A stretch of DNA of 64,000 bases from assembly GCA_947644195.1 (NCBI GenBank), contig CANRZB010000005.1, positions 1 through 64,000 of the forward strand. The letters are read 5' to 3'. The position numbers were made by a program, and so were the translations under genes. A model generated the notes under the pieces. The model was not told where the DNA came from, did not search any database, and was given only the letters and a program-made list of their open reading frames with translations. Below, one piece after another: positions 34,171-42,622 of the stretch (positions are counted from its first letter, which is position 1; each line of letters opens with the position of its first letter). The stretch is from an uncultured Clostridium sp. GTDB lineage: Bacteria; Bacillota; Clostridia; Lachnospirales; Lachnospiraceae.

Positions 34171-35061
34171 ATGGTTTTTGTGAATTTATTTAACAAAAAA
34201 AGCTATATCTCACTGGATAAGGTGTCGGAAACGAAACGGACAGACCGTCGCAGGAGGGCAAAAGAACCAGCGATTCCAGACGGAATGTGGATAAAATGTA
34301 ACACCTGCAAAAACATCATATACAAAAAAGAGGTCACGGAATATAAGCTGTGTCCCAGTTGTGGTGCACATTTCCGTATGAGTACCCGGGAACGGATTGC
34401 AATTACTTGCGATGAGGGAAGTTTCAGGGAATTGGATGCGGATATGTCGCCGAAAAATCCGATGGGATATCCGGAATACGACCAGATTATTAAAAAAGCG
34501 GAACAAAAGGCAGGTATTCGCGAGGCAGTTGTGACGGGAAGCTGCCGGATCCAGGATCAGGAAGCAGTGATTGCCGTAATGGATAGTCATTTCATGATGG
34601 GCAGTATGGGGTCAGTCGTGGGTGAAAAAATAACCAGGGCTGTAGAATATGCAACCGAACACAAACTTCCGATGGTAATCTTTGCCACTTCGGGAGGAGC
34701 CCGGATGCAGGAGGGGATTATTTCTCTCATGCAAATGGCAAAGGTATCGGAAGCGCTGGGAAGACACGATGAGGCAGGACTATTGTATGTCACTGTCTTG
34801 ACGGATCCGACGACGGGAGGTGTAACAGCTAGCTTTGCTATGTTGGGAGACATTATTCTGGCGGAGCCAAAAGCATTGATTGGATTTGCCGGTCAGCGTG
34901 TTATTGCGGGTACGATCCATCAAAAATTGCCGGAGGGATTTCAGCGTGCCGAGTTTCAATTAGAGCATGGATTTGTAGACCGCATTGTGCATCGGGAAAA
35001 GTTGAAAGACGAATTGGGCAGGATTTTGCAAATGCATCATGTCGGGAAAGGAGCGCGGTAA
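34171..35061 (+). CDS. accD: Acetyl-CoA carboxylase carboxyltransferase subunit beta
   Basis: 296 residues from ATG 34171 (GTG 34180 also possible). The N-terminal zinc ribbon C-x2-C (CNTCKN) and CPSC is intact; the crotonase-like carboxyltransferase core has [11 protein letters not shown] and [14 protein letters not shown]. It pairs with AccA to form malonyl-CoA. Confidence 0.95.
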   Translation: MVFVNLFNKKSYISLDKVSETKRTDRRRRAKEPAIPDGMWIKCNTCKNIIYKKEVTEYKLCPSCGAHFRMSTRERIAITCDEGSFRELDADMSPKNPMGYPEYDQIIKKAEQKAGIREAVVTGSCRIQDQEAVIAVMDSHFMMGSMGSVVGEKITRAVEYATEHKLPMVIFATSGGARMQEGIISLMQMAKVSEALGRHDEAGLLYVTVLTDPTTGGVTASFAMLGDIILAEPKALIGFAGQRVIAGTIHQKLPEGFQRAEFQLEHGFVDRIVHREKLKDELGRILQMHHVGKGAR

Positions 35062-35062
35062 G

Positions 35063-35860
35063 ATGGGTGATACAATGAAATCTGTGGCGATTGCCAGAAA
35101 GATAGAACGTCCGTCCGCCAGGGAGTTTATTGAGAAATTATTCGATAATTTCATGGAGTTTCACGGCGACCGCTACTTTGCAGATGACGGTGCTGTCGTG
35201 GGAGGAATTGCTTTGTTTGAAGAAATTCCGGTTACGGTGATCGGCATCCAGAAGGGTCATTCTCTGGATGAAAATGTTGCCTGTAATTTTGGCCAGCCGA
35301 ATCCGGAGGGCTATCGCAAGGCATTGCGCCTCATGAAGCAGGCGGAGAAATTTCATCGTCCGGTTATTACCTTGATTAATACGGCAGGAGCCTATCCGGG
35401 ATTGGGAGCAGAGGAACGGGGACAGGGAGAAGCGATTGCACGCAACCTAATGGAAATGTCCCGGTTAAAAACACCAATCGTCAGTATTTTTATTGGGGAA
35501 GGCGGTAGCGGTGGAGCTTTAGCCCTGGCAGTGGCAGATCAGGTATGGATGTTAGAGCATGGCATGTATTCGGTATTATCGCCAGAGGGATTTGCCAGTA
35601 TTTTATGGCGGGATGCCACACGGGTGGAAGAGGCTGCAGATCTTATGAAGATGACAGCGGATCATCTGCTGGCAAATCATGTGATTGACCGAAAATTTAC
35701 GGAACCTGCGCAGGGATTGGAAAAAGATCCGGAAGAGACCATAGGTCAAATCCGGCAGGCATTGCAGGAGACCTTACCGGAATTGATGCAGACGGAAATT
35801 TCAGAATTGTTACAGAAACGGTATGAGCGGTTCCGTCAGTACGGAGAATATAATGAGTAA
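35063..35860 (+). CDS. accA: Acetyl-CoA carboxylase carboxyltransferase subunit alpha
   Basis: 265 residues from ATG 35063, GAAAGGAG 9 bases upstream and directly after the accD stop. Landmarks: [40 protein letters not shown] and [15 protein letters not shown]. Shorter than the proteobacterial AccA, as typical for Firmicutes. Last gene of the operon, followed by a strong terminator. Confidence 0.95.
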   Translation: MGDTMKSVAIARKIERPSAREFIEKLFDNFMEFHGDRYFADDGAVVGGIALFEEIPVTVIGIQKGHSLDENVACNFGQPNPEGYRKALRLMKQAEKFHRPVITLINTAGAYPGLGAEERGQGEAIARNLMEMSRLKTPIVSIFIGEGGSGGALALAVADQVWMLEHGMYSVLSPEGFASILWRDATRVEEAADLMKMTADHLLANHVIDRKFTEPAQGLEKDPEETIGQIRQALQETLPELMQTEISELLQKRYERFRQYGEYNE

Positions 35861-35896
35861 AAAGAGGTCGGCTGCTGTGTCATATCGGGAGCTATG

Positions 35897-35950
35897 AAAA
35901 ACCCCGCAGACAAGTCCAATCAAGTTTGGCTGCTTGTCTGCGGGGTTTTT
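35897..35950 (+). terminator. Bidirectional terminator after accA
   Basis: A 17-bp perfect stem (AAAACCCCGCAGACAAG, 35897-35913/4, with 35933-35949) flanked by A and T runs on each side. It serves the fab/acc operon and the convergent cvfB gene. Confidence 0.95.
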
Positions 35951-35964
35951 AGTGCAAGCTTGTC

Positions 35965-36810
35965 TCATTTCATACGGATTCCATTTTTTTCAATGGAAAT
36001 TTTACCGGCTTTCATCAGATGGCCAATGGCACGTTTGAAGGCATTTTTGCTCATATGGAATTCTCGTGCGATGACTTCGGGGGCACTCTTATCATGGTAG
36101 GGCAGAAAGCCTCCCGCCATTTCCAGGCAGTCGTAGATAACAGCAGCGTCTTCTCCCATCTGTTCCGGGATTTTTTTGCGCACACTAAGGGTCAACCTTC
36201 CATCTTCCATTACCTGGGATACTCTGGCATAGACCGGCTGGTTGATGCGGTAGTCTTCAAAGACTTCTTTTTTAGGGAGCAGAGCGGAATATTGATCGTC
36301 CACGGCGATGAAGACACCAAAGTTTTCGCTGATTTCATAAACCCGTCCGTATACTTCATCGTCTTTCTGATAGCCGGAATCATTGCGGAGCGCTTCATAT
36401 ACTTTCATGCTGGCACAGAGCCGTTCACTCTTATCGACATACAGGGTGACTAGAACAGCATCGCCGTCTTTGACCGGATAGAGCTGTTCCTTGTAAGGGA
36501 GCAGCAAATCTTTGGACAGCCCCCATTCCAAAAAAGCGCCAATGCTGGTCACTTCTTTGACAAATAATCTTGCGACCTGGCCCAGTTCTATTTCTGGTTC
36601 TAATGTGGTGGCGATGGGGCGGTCTTCCGAGTCCTTGTATACAAACACGGATATCACATCTTTGAGGCGGGTATCTGGTGGAACCTGTGCTCGTGGCAAT
36701 AATATTTTTTCCGAATCGTCCCCGGATGGTGTATTTAAAAACACACCAAAATCCGTTTCTTTTACCACAACTAATTCCTGAGTTTTTCCTAGTTCTATGC
36801 TTTTTGTCAT
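35965..36810 (-). CDS. cvfB: CvfB-family S1 RNA-binding protein
   Basis: 281 residues. Three S1-like beta barrels can be made out: ELVVVKETDFGVFLN, ARLFVKEVTSIGAFLEWG and YGRVYEISENFGVFIAVD. A winged helix ends the protein (APEVIAREFHMSKNAFKRAIGHLMKAGKI). This is the CvfB/YitL layout, an RNA-binding regulator of virulence genes in staphylococci; role here unknown. Confidence 0.9.
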   Translation of the reverse strand: MTKSIELGKTQELVVVKETDFGVFLNTPSGDDSEKILLPRAQVPPDTRLKDVISVFVYKDSEDRPIATTLEPEIELGQVARLFVKEVTSIGAFLEWGLSKDLLLPYKEQLYPVKDGDAVLVTLYVDKSERLCASMKVYEALRNDSGYQKDDEVYGRVYEISENFGVFIAVDDQYSALLPKKEVFEDYRINQPVYARVSQVMEDGRLTLSVRKKIPEQMGEDAAVIYDCLEMAGGFLPYHDKSAPEVIAREFHMSKNAFKRAIGHLMKAGKISIEKNGIRMK

Positions 36811-37224
36811 GCGTTTGGTATCCTTTCCCGTTCATTGATAGTAGTTTATCGGATTTTTCCCGTAATTACAAGTATGGATCGGGATATTGCGGACGAAACA
36901 GCAGAAGGGATGGGGTAAATGACGGATAATCCAAAATTATCCTGCTGAAATGTATTACAAATAGCAACAAGTAAATGCTGTTACCCTGCTAGGATAGCGA
37001 AAATTGTAGTATTATATTAAGTGTTATGTTATACTGTTCCTGTTATGTAAATGATAAATTTTTTGTTAAAGAGGGAAATAAAATATGGAATTCCTTTGGA
37101 ACGAATGATACGAGTCTGCAAAGAGGGTGCATAACGAAAGAATAATATTGGATTACATAGAAGCAGGTGGAGTGGAAAATAACAGAATATCAGGCATAGG
37201 ATTGGACAGGAAGGTGATTACGGT
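36811..37224 (+). other. Intergenic region between cvfB and the accessory methyltransferase gene
   Basis: A minus-strand promoter for cvfB lies at 36843-36871. The rest is AT-rich and gene-free. A seven-residue frame (ATG 37085 to TGA 37108) with AGAGGG 9 bases upstream might be a leader peptide; nothing else supports it. Change in composition here marks the start of the second accessory stretch. Confidence 0.5.
36843..36871 (-). promoter_or_regulatory. Sigma-A-type promoter of cvfB
   Basis: On the minus strand TTGTAA, a 17-base spacer and TAAACT, about 33 bases before the cvfB start. Confidence 0.55.
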
Positions 37225-37908
37225 ATGAAACGAAATTCTACACCTTTTGATGTAGCAGAGTATGATAGACAGATAAAAAGGACATTGCCATTTTATGAGG
37301 AAATGATTCAACAGATTGTCGATATCGTAAGATTATTAGATTTGCAATCAATTCAGTGGTTGGATGTGGGATGCGGAACAGGGAAAATGGCAAGAACGAT
37401 ACTTGGCAATTTTAATCTTGATAAAGCACGTATCGAAAAAATGGTTTGTATTGATGTGGAGAAGGAAATGCTTGATCGGGCGGAAAGTTTTTTTGATGAT
37501 GAAAAGGTAGAATTTCTGCAATGCGATATTAGAGAATTGCCATATCAGGAGGTTTTTGATATCGTAACGGCAATACAGGTGAATCATTATTTTAAGAAGG
37601 ATGAGCGTATGCGAGCATTAAAAAAATGTTTTCATGCATTAAAAGGAAATGGGATCTATATTTCCTTTGAAAATTTTGCACCGGACAGTGAGGAAGGTAC
37701 AAGGTTATATTTAGAACGTTGGAAGCAGTTTCAGATTGCAAATGGGAAAACGGAGAAAGAGGCGGAATTGCATATTAAGCGTTATGGAAAAGAGTATTTT
37801 CCTATATCAATTTCAGAATCCATCAGATTTTTGAAGGATTGTGGTTTTCGAGTAGTAGAGATTTTGTGGGTGTCTTATATGCAGGTGGGGATATTGGCAA
37901 GGAAATAG
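37225..37908 (+). CDS. Class I SAM-dependent methyltransferase
   Basis: 227 residues. The SAM loop LDVGCGTGKMA, the acidic CIDVEKEMLDRAE, QCDIRELP and an IVTAIQVNHYF post-motif give the Rossmann methyltransferase order. The substrate is unknown; small-molecule methylation is typical of stand-alone members. GGAAGGTGAT precedes the start. AT-rich codon use like its neighbours; followed after 11 bases by an acetyltransferase gene, so they form an operon. Confidence 0.85.
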   Translation: MKRNSTPFDVAEYDRQIKRTLPFYEEMIQQIVDIVRLLDLQSIQWLDVGCGTGKMARTILGNFNLDKARIEKMVCIDVEKEMLDRAESFFDDEKVEFLQCDIRELPYQEVFDIVTAIQVNHYFKKDERMRALKKCFHALKGNGIYISFENFAPDSEEGTRLYLERWKQFQIANGKTEKEAELHIKRYGKEYFPISISESIRFLKDCGFRVVEILWVSYMQVGILARK

Positions 37909-37919
37909 AGGGGGAATAT

Positions 37920-38396
37920 ATGAATTTGATATATAAAAAAGCAACCGTAGAAGATATTGATTTGTTGACCAAATCCAGAATGGAAGTTCTGAAAGCAGCA
38001 AACAAGCTACCAGATGATACAGATATGGCAGAGGTAGAAGCGCAGTCGTATGATTATTATAAGAAAGCAATATCCGATGGAACCCATACCGCATATCTTG
38101 TGTTTGACGATGAACGTTTTATTGGGGCAGGTGGAATTAGTTATTATAGGGTGATGCCAACCTATCACAATCCTAGTGGGAATAGGGCATACATTATGAA
38201 TATGTATACGAATCCTGATTATCGGAGGTCGGGAATTGCCTCAAAAACGTTGGAGCTTTTAGTTGCAGATGCAAAAGAAAAAGGTGTACAGCAAATTTCT
38301 CTGGAAGCAACGGATATGGGTAGACCGTTGTATGAAAGGTTTGGATTTGTGAAGCTGAATGATGAAATGGAATTGCCAGAATACACAGGTGTTTAG
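37920..38396 (+). CDS. GNAT-family N-acetyltransferase
   Basis: 158 residues from ATG 37920, GGGGG just upstream. GNAT motifs: IRKATxxD-like start (YKKATVEDIDLL), AYIMNMYTNPDYRRSGIASKTLELLV (acetyl-CoA loop, RRSGIA) and the C-terminal LYERFGFV. Substrate unknown. The RRSGIA loop is a normal R-x-x-G-x-G/A variant. Confidence 0.9.
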   Translation: MNLIYKKATVEDIDLLTKSRMEVLKAANKLPDDTDMAEVEAQSYDYYKKAISDGTHTAYLVFDDERFIGAGGISYYRVMPTYHNPSGNRAYIMNMYTNPDYRRSGIASKTLELLVADAKEKGVQQISLEATDMGRPLYERFGFVKLNDEMELPEYTGV

Positions 38397-38403
38397 GGTA
38401 GGA

Positions 38404-38500
38404 GGATGACACTACTCCCTCTCTTACCATCTCCTTGTATAAGAATTTTCGTGGGCAGGGAATCGGCACAGCGTTGATGGAAGAAATATTTGCTTTAATA
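38404..38500 (+). pseudogene. Internal fragment of a second GNAT acetyltransferase
   Basis: Without a start codon, the frame reads LTISLYKNFRGQGIGTALM then EEIFALI. This is strand 4 and motif A, the acetyl-CoA loop, of a GNAT enzyme, cut at both ends. It runs in frame into the next gene but lies upstream of that gene's ribosome binding site, so it is a remnant left by recombination between similar genes. Confidence 0.65.
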
Positions 38501-38527
38501 GATTTGGTTATAGATTGGAGAGAACGT

Positions 38528-39349
38528 ATGATAAAACTTGCACAAATATCAGATTTGGATAGTGTTTTCCAAATTACACATGACACCATATCGGAAGTAT
38601 ACTCCCATTATTATGCAGAGGGTGTGGTTGAATTTTTTTTGGGGCATCACAGCAGGGAGCATATTTTATCGGATATCGAAGATGGAATGGTATGGCTGTT
38701 GGAAGAAAAGGGAAGTAGGATAGGCACTGTGACAATCAAAGGGAATGCAATAAACCGACTTTTTGTTTTGCCTAGATATCAATTTCGTGGATATGGCAGT
38801 CGGCTCATGGACTTTGCGGAGGATAACATTGCGGAGCAGTTCTCACATGTTCATATAGATTCGTCATTAGCAGCAAAAGAGATGTATTTGAGACGTGGAT
38901 ATAGGGAAAAGAAAACCTGTAGGATTCAGGCAGGGAACGGGGATATTCTTATCTATGATGAAATGGAGAAACGGATAAACTGCCAGCCGGGCAGAATAAA
39001 TTATGATGGCAAAATTTTTATTCCTCAAAGGAATACAGAAAATGGGGAAGTGGACGAGGAAACAATATTTCACTATTTTCAGGAAAATGATTTGTTCTGG
39101 GCGGAGTATTGTGGTGGAGATGTGTTAAAGGGACATATGATTGGCACTGTGGCGGAGAATGGAGAACTGGATTTTCATTATCAACATTTGAATAAAGACG
39201 GGCAGATAAGGATTGGAAAGTGTCACAGTATTCCCTATATTTTAGAAAACGGAAAGATTGCATTACAGGAGAAATGGCAATGGCTGAATGGTGATTTATC
39301 CAGTGGGGAATCCGTGGTGGTAGAAACGGAAGAAAGTTTGATAGTATAA
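38528..39349 (+). CDS. GNAT acetyltransferase fused to a C-terminal beta-domain
   Basis: 273 residues from ATG 38528, after GGAGAG. The first 140 form a GNAT domain (RLFVLPRYQFRGYGSRLMDF). The rest (about 150-273) reads GRINYDGKIFIPQRNTENGEV...GQIRIGKCHSIPYILENGKI...EKWQWLNGDLSSGES, the domain found in small proteins annotated as N-acetylglutamate synthase-like. Such fusions exist, but their reaction is not known to me. Confidence 0.75.
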   Translation: MIKLAQISDLDSVFQITHDTISEVYSHYYAEGVVEFFLGHHSREHILSDIEDGMVWLLEEKGSRIGTVTIKGNAINRLFVLPRYQFRGYGSRLMDFAEDNIAEQFSHVHIDSSLAAKEMYLRRGYREKKTCRIQAGNGDILIYDEMEKRINCQPGRINYDGKIFIPQRNTENGEVDEETIFHYFQENDLFWAEYCGGDVLKGHMIGTVAENGELDFHYQHLNKDGQIRIGKCHSIPYILENGKIALQEKWQWLNGDLSSGESVVVETEESLIV

Positions 39350-39450
39350 AAAATTAAGAGGTGTAACGGTATGATTGTTTCAGATACCACACCGATTATT
39401 TGAATAATGAAAGCAGAACAGTGGGATCTGTTGGCAAAGGAAAGAAAAAT

Positions 39451-39500
39451 GGTCTCCTATATGGTAAAGTATTATATCAAATTATGGGAGATCTTTTTTT
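39451..39500 (+). terminator. Probable terminator
   Basis: GGTCTCC (39451-39457) pairs with GGAGATC (39487-39493, one G-U), an AT-rich inner hairpin fills the loop, and seven T follow. Confidence 0.6.
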
Positions 39501-39540
39501 GATGGAGAAATAGATTGATTTATCTATTTTGGATTTTTTA

Positions 39541-39569
39541 TTGTTTATTAAAAAGAAATATGGTACAAT
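39541..39569 (+). promoter_or_regulatory. Sigma-A-type promoter of the protease cluster
   Basis: TTGTTT (39541-39546), 17-base spacer ending TGG (extended -10), TACAAT (39564-39569). It would give a leader of about 115 bases before the gene at 39690. Confidence 0.6.
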
Positions 39570-39689
39570 TGCAAACGTAGGGACTATTTGTTATTTCTTA
39601 GAGCAGTATTGTTTGTTAATGTTAGAAGATAACACGGTATATTTATTTGTAAAGTATTATGAAAAATGTAAAGATTAGAAAAGAGGTTT

Positions 39690-40382
39690 ATGATGAAAAG
39701 GGAGAGAGGAAACATAGGAAAAAGCTTGCTTTATGCAGTCTTGATGACAGGGATGGTGGCTTTAGGTTTGTCGTATCCGGTTCTTTCTATGGCAAAAACG
39801 GAAGAAAGTTATAGATATTCGGGACAGATTTTTTATGATCCTGACCAGATGGAAGATTATTCGTTATCCGACATCAAACAGATGAATGAATCGGATGAAG
39901 AATTTGATTTTATGATGAGTGAAGAGGGATATCTGGAGGAGCTCTATGGTACATACAGCAACATTACGGTAGATTCCTGGGAAACGGCGATCTATTCTTT
40001 ATATAACATTAAAACGCTGTTGGGTATGGATCATCCTTTTGAAGAGCTGGAACTTGAGGAGTGTTATCACGATGATTTTGGATTTAGTTATAACTTCCGG
40101 CAGGTAAATAAGGGGAAGCCTGTTTCTGACCGTGGGCTTGTGATTAGCTGCGATGGGCAGGGAAAAATAACCATGTTGTCATCTTCCTATCTTCCGATGG
40201 AAACGATTCATTCGATCGAACAGAGGGAATTAAGAGGGAAATCCCTTCGTATTCTTGTGAATATTTTTCTTTTGATCGCTGTAGCGATATGGATTTTCGT
40301 GATGGTGCGGACATTTTGGAATTTATTCTATAGGGAAGAACGGAACAAAGAAATGGAGACAGATAAAGGAGAGGTCAAATGA
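39690..40382 (+). CDS. Membrane-anchored thermolysin-propeptide (FTP-like) protein without protease domain
   Basis: 230 residues behind AGAGG. An N-terminal signal or anchor (about 10-34) is followed by a region (about 47-170) that matches the propeptide of the M4 protease encoded at 42561 at about 90 of 122 positions by hand alignment. Conserved blocks include SNITVDSWETA, NIKTLLG and CYHDDFG. Then comes a strong membrane helix (about 187-208, ILVNIFLLIAVAIW) and a charged tail. The catalytic domain is absent. Likely a propeptide held on the membrane outer face: inhibitor, foldase or immunity factor (inference). The stop overlaps the next start (ATGA). Confidence 0.7.
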   Translation: MMKRERGNIGKSLLYAVLMTGMVALGLSYPVLSMAKTEESYRYSGQIFYDPDQMEDYSLSDIKQMNESDEEFDFMMSEEGYLEELYGTYSNITVDSWETAIYSLYNIKTLLGMDHPFEELELEECYHDDFGFSYNFRQVNKGKPVSDRGLVISCDGQGKITMLSSSYLPMETIHSIEQRELRGKSLRILVNIFLLIAVAIWIFVMVRTFWNLFYREERNKEMETDKGEVK

Positions 40383-40984
40383 AACAAAATAAGATTTACA
40401 GGTTAATCTGTTCTCTTTGGATGATTGTGCCAGTGTTATCGCTGGTAAGATTAAGTCAACCGATGATAGAAATCGACATGGGCAATGGTATGGCTACAAT
40501 GGCAGCCATGCCAGTAAAGATCTATAATGGCTTCCAGTTGCTGATCCATGGCAGATTGGTTAATGGTTACAATGCTATGGTGGCAGATATGCGGAATTTT
40601 GGTTTTGTAGTATTGAAAATCATGATTGCGTTGCAGTTGATTTCAGATGCAATCATCGTAGTTTTCTGTTTACGGGAATGGAAAGAAAAACAAACAAGTA
40701 AGGGCTTTTTAAGGCTTAGAGGGATATTGTCAACGGGGTATGTGCTGACTTCTTTTGCAATTTACCAGTTTGTATCGGTATGTGGTGAACATCTGCAAGT
40801 GGATCATTATCATTCGATTTCTCAGACATCGTATGCATGCTATTTTTATGATGAATTAGCAGATAACATCCTGTTTTCTGTAGGAGTTGTGATACTTTTT
40901 ATTGTAACATGGTCATTATATTATTTAATGTCAAAAAAGCTAAGAAAGAACGAAGGCAAAGGGAAGGGAGGTGAAGTTAAATGA
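40379..40984 (+). CDS. Four-helix membrane protein, first of a tandem duplicate pair
   Basis: 201 residues. Hydrophobic helices lie at about 8-24, 74-97, 110-130 and 158-182; a soluble loop between helices 1 and 2 contains AAMPVKIYNGFQLLIHG, and the stretch between 3 and 4 contains CGEHLQVDHYHS. It overlaps both neighbours by 4 bases. Its paralogue follows at once. No family is recognised; the context suggests export, folding or immunity for the M4 protease. Confidence 0.6.
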   Translation: MKQNKIYRLICSLWMIVPVLSLVRLSQPMIEIDMGNGMATMAAMPVKIYNGFQLLIHGRLVNGYNAMVADMRNFGFVVLKIMIALQLISDAIIVVFCLREWKEKQTSKGFLRLRGILSTGYVLTSFAIYQFVSVCGEHLQVDHYHSISQTSYACYFYDELADNILFSVGVVILFIVTWSLYYLMSKKLRKNEGKGKGGEVK

Positions 40985-41571
40985 AACAAAATAAAATGTA
41001 CAGGTTAATTTGTTCACTCTGGATGATTGTGCCAGTATTATCGCTGGTAAGATTAAGTCAACCGATGATACAAATAAGTATGGGTATGGGCATAGATACA
41101 ACGGTAGCCATGCCAGTAAAGATATACAATGGAATCAAAATTCTTATACATGGTAGCTTGGTCAATGGTTACAATGTTGTAGTGGCAAATTTGAGCAATT
41201 TTGGATTTGTGATATTAAAAATTATGATTGGATTACAATTGATTGCTGATGTTATTTTAATATTTCTCTGTTTACGGGAATGGAGAGAAAAACAAACAAG
41301 TAAGGATTTTCTAAGAATTAGGGGAATATTGGCAATTGGGTATGCGTTGACATCATTTGTTATCTACCATTTTGTATCAGTATGTGGTGAACATCTGCAA
41401 GTAGATCATTATCATTCAATTTCCCAAACATCATTTGCACACTATTTTTATGACGAATTAGCAGATAACATCCTGTTTTCTGTAGGGGTTCTGATACTTT
41501 TTATTATAACATGGTTTACATATTGGTTGTCGTCAAAAAAGAAAGGAAACAAAGAAAATGAAGAGAAATAA
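40981..41571 (+). CDS. Four-helix membrane protein, second of the duplicate pair
   Basis: 196 residues, about three-quarters identical to the preceding protein over its whole length, with long shared DNA stretches, so the duplication is recent. The EHLQVDHYHSISQTS and DELADNILFSVGV blocks are the same in both and probably functionally important. The N-terminal loop differs most (ISMGMGIDTTVAMPV). It overlaps the protease front-half gene by 14 bases, which ties all four genes in one operon. Confidence 0.6.
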   Translation: MKQNKMYRLICSLWMIVPVLSLVRLSQPMIQISMGMGIDTTVAMPVKIYNGIKILIHGSLVNGYNVVVANLSNFGFVILKIMIGLQLIADVILIFLCLREWREKQTSKDFLRIRGILAIGYALTSFVIYHFVSVCGEHLQVDHYHSISQTSFAHYFYDELADNILFSVGVLILFIITWFTYWLSSKKKGNKENEEK

Positions 41572-42622
41572 ATTAAGAAATAGATTGGTTTCTGTGGTAC
41601 TGACCTTAGTTATGCTGATTTCGTGTTTAATGCAAACATCTGTTACCATGGCAAAGACAGAAAACAGTCGTTTGTATCTGGGAGAGGGATATCAAGTTGT
41701 CTTTGCCATCACTTCCAGATGGACCGAGGGATATGTAGCGGAGATTACAATAAAAAATACGGGAGAAAGTAAGATTGATAACTGGTGTCTGGCATTTTCT
41801 TTAGAAAATTCCATTACTAATATTTGGGATGCAAAATTAGAAAATAATAGTGGAGACCACAGATATATTGTGAAAAACAATCAATACAATCAAGATATTA
41901 AAGTGGGAGAGAGTGTTACATTTGGTATTCAGGTCAATGAACCATTTCAACAATTCCCAACGGATTATACCATGATTGGAAATCCGCAGGTTATTGAAGC
42001 GCATGATTATTCTCTAGAATATATTATCAATGAGGAGTGGGGCAGTGGTTTTTCCGCCTCCTTAGTAATTCATAATCAGTCAGACTATGATTTTGAAGAC
42101 TGGACTCTTCGGGGCTATTATGAAAATGACATTGATACTATTTGGAATGGTCAGATTAGAGAGCATAAGGAAAACCATTATGTTATTTCAGGAGCGGAGT
42201 ATGCCCAGAATTTAGCGGCTGGTGATAGTATCTCTATTGGTTTTCATTGTAAGGCAGGGAATTCTGCCCTGAATTTTGAACAAATGGAGTTGGAATTTAT
42301 TAAGACAGACATAGAAGATAGGGAATCAGGCCGCAGTATGATTGGTTATACCATAGAAGATATTCAAAAGGATGCCTGTATTCTATATTCTGCCGGGGAT
42401 TGTGATACAGCTGTGACGAGGAATCTGACTTTTTATGTTAATGATTTGTTTGCAAAATATGTAACATGGGAAAGTTCAAGGAAAGATATTATTCATGACG
42501 ACGGAACCGTTCATCGGACCAAGGATGCAACGGAAGTAGTGATTACAAAAAAAGTTAACTTTGAAGGAGAGCAGAGAGAAGAAAAGATTCCCGTGCGTGT
42601 GGCAGGAAAAAACTTCCTATGA
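41558..42622 (+). CDS. Front half of secreted M4 metalloprotease: signal peptide, two CBM2-like domains, Ig-like domain
   Basis: 354 residues. Signal peptide 1-32 (RLVSVVLTLVMLISCLMQTS...MAKTE). Two carbohydrate-binding-like modules follow: SRWTEGYVAEITIKNTGESKIDNW with ITNIWDA, and EWGSGFSASLVIHNQSDYDFEDW with IDTIWNG. These Trp and spacing patterns fit CBM2 or related cellulose-binding folds. A bacterial-Ig-like piece (VTWESSRKDII) ends it. The frame then runs into a stop at an A-run; one base fewer would continue directly into the FTP propeptide and M4 domains of the next frame. Confidence 0.7.
   Translation: MKRNKLRNRLVSVVLTLVMLISCLMQTSVTMAKTENSRLYLGEGYQVVFAITSRWTEGYVAEITIKNTGESKIDNWCLAFSLENSITNIWDAKLENNSGDHRYIVKNNQYNQDIKVGESVTFGIQVNEPFQQFPTDYTMIGNPQVIEAHDYSLEYIINEEWGSGFSASLVIHNQSDYDFEDWTLRGYYENDIDTIWNGQIREHKENHYVISGAEYAQNLAAGDSISIGFHCKAGNSALNFEQMELEFIKTDIEDRESGRSMIGYTIEDIQKDACILYSAGDCDTAVTRNLTFYVNDLFAKYVTWESSRKDIIHDDGTVHRTKDATEVVITKKVNFEGEQREEKIPVRVAGKNFL

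Larger units (their letters stand above)
39350..39689 (+). other. Intergenic region with a terminator and the promoter of the protease cluster
   Basis: Gene-free AT-rich DNA. It holds a likely terminator (39451-39500) for the acetyltransferase genes and a promoter (39541-39569) for the next operon. No other element was recognised. Confidence 0.5.

Noticed and set aside
42606-42613. A AAA AAC heptamer that could drive -1 programmed frameshifting at the CBM2-M4 junction
   Set aside because: The heptamer is in the right phase for a -1 shift, but the protease lies in the +1 frame, so a -1 slip would not reach it.
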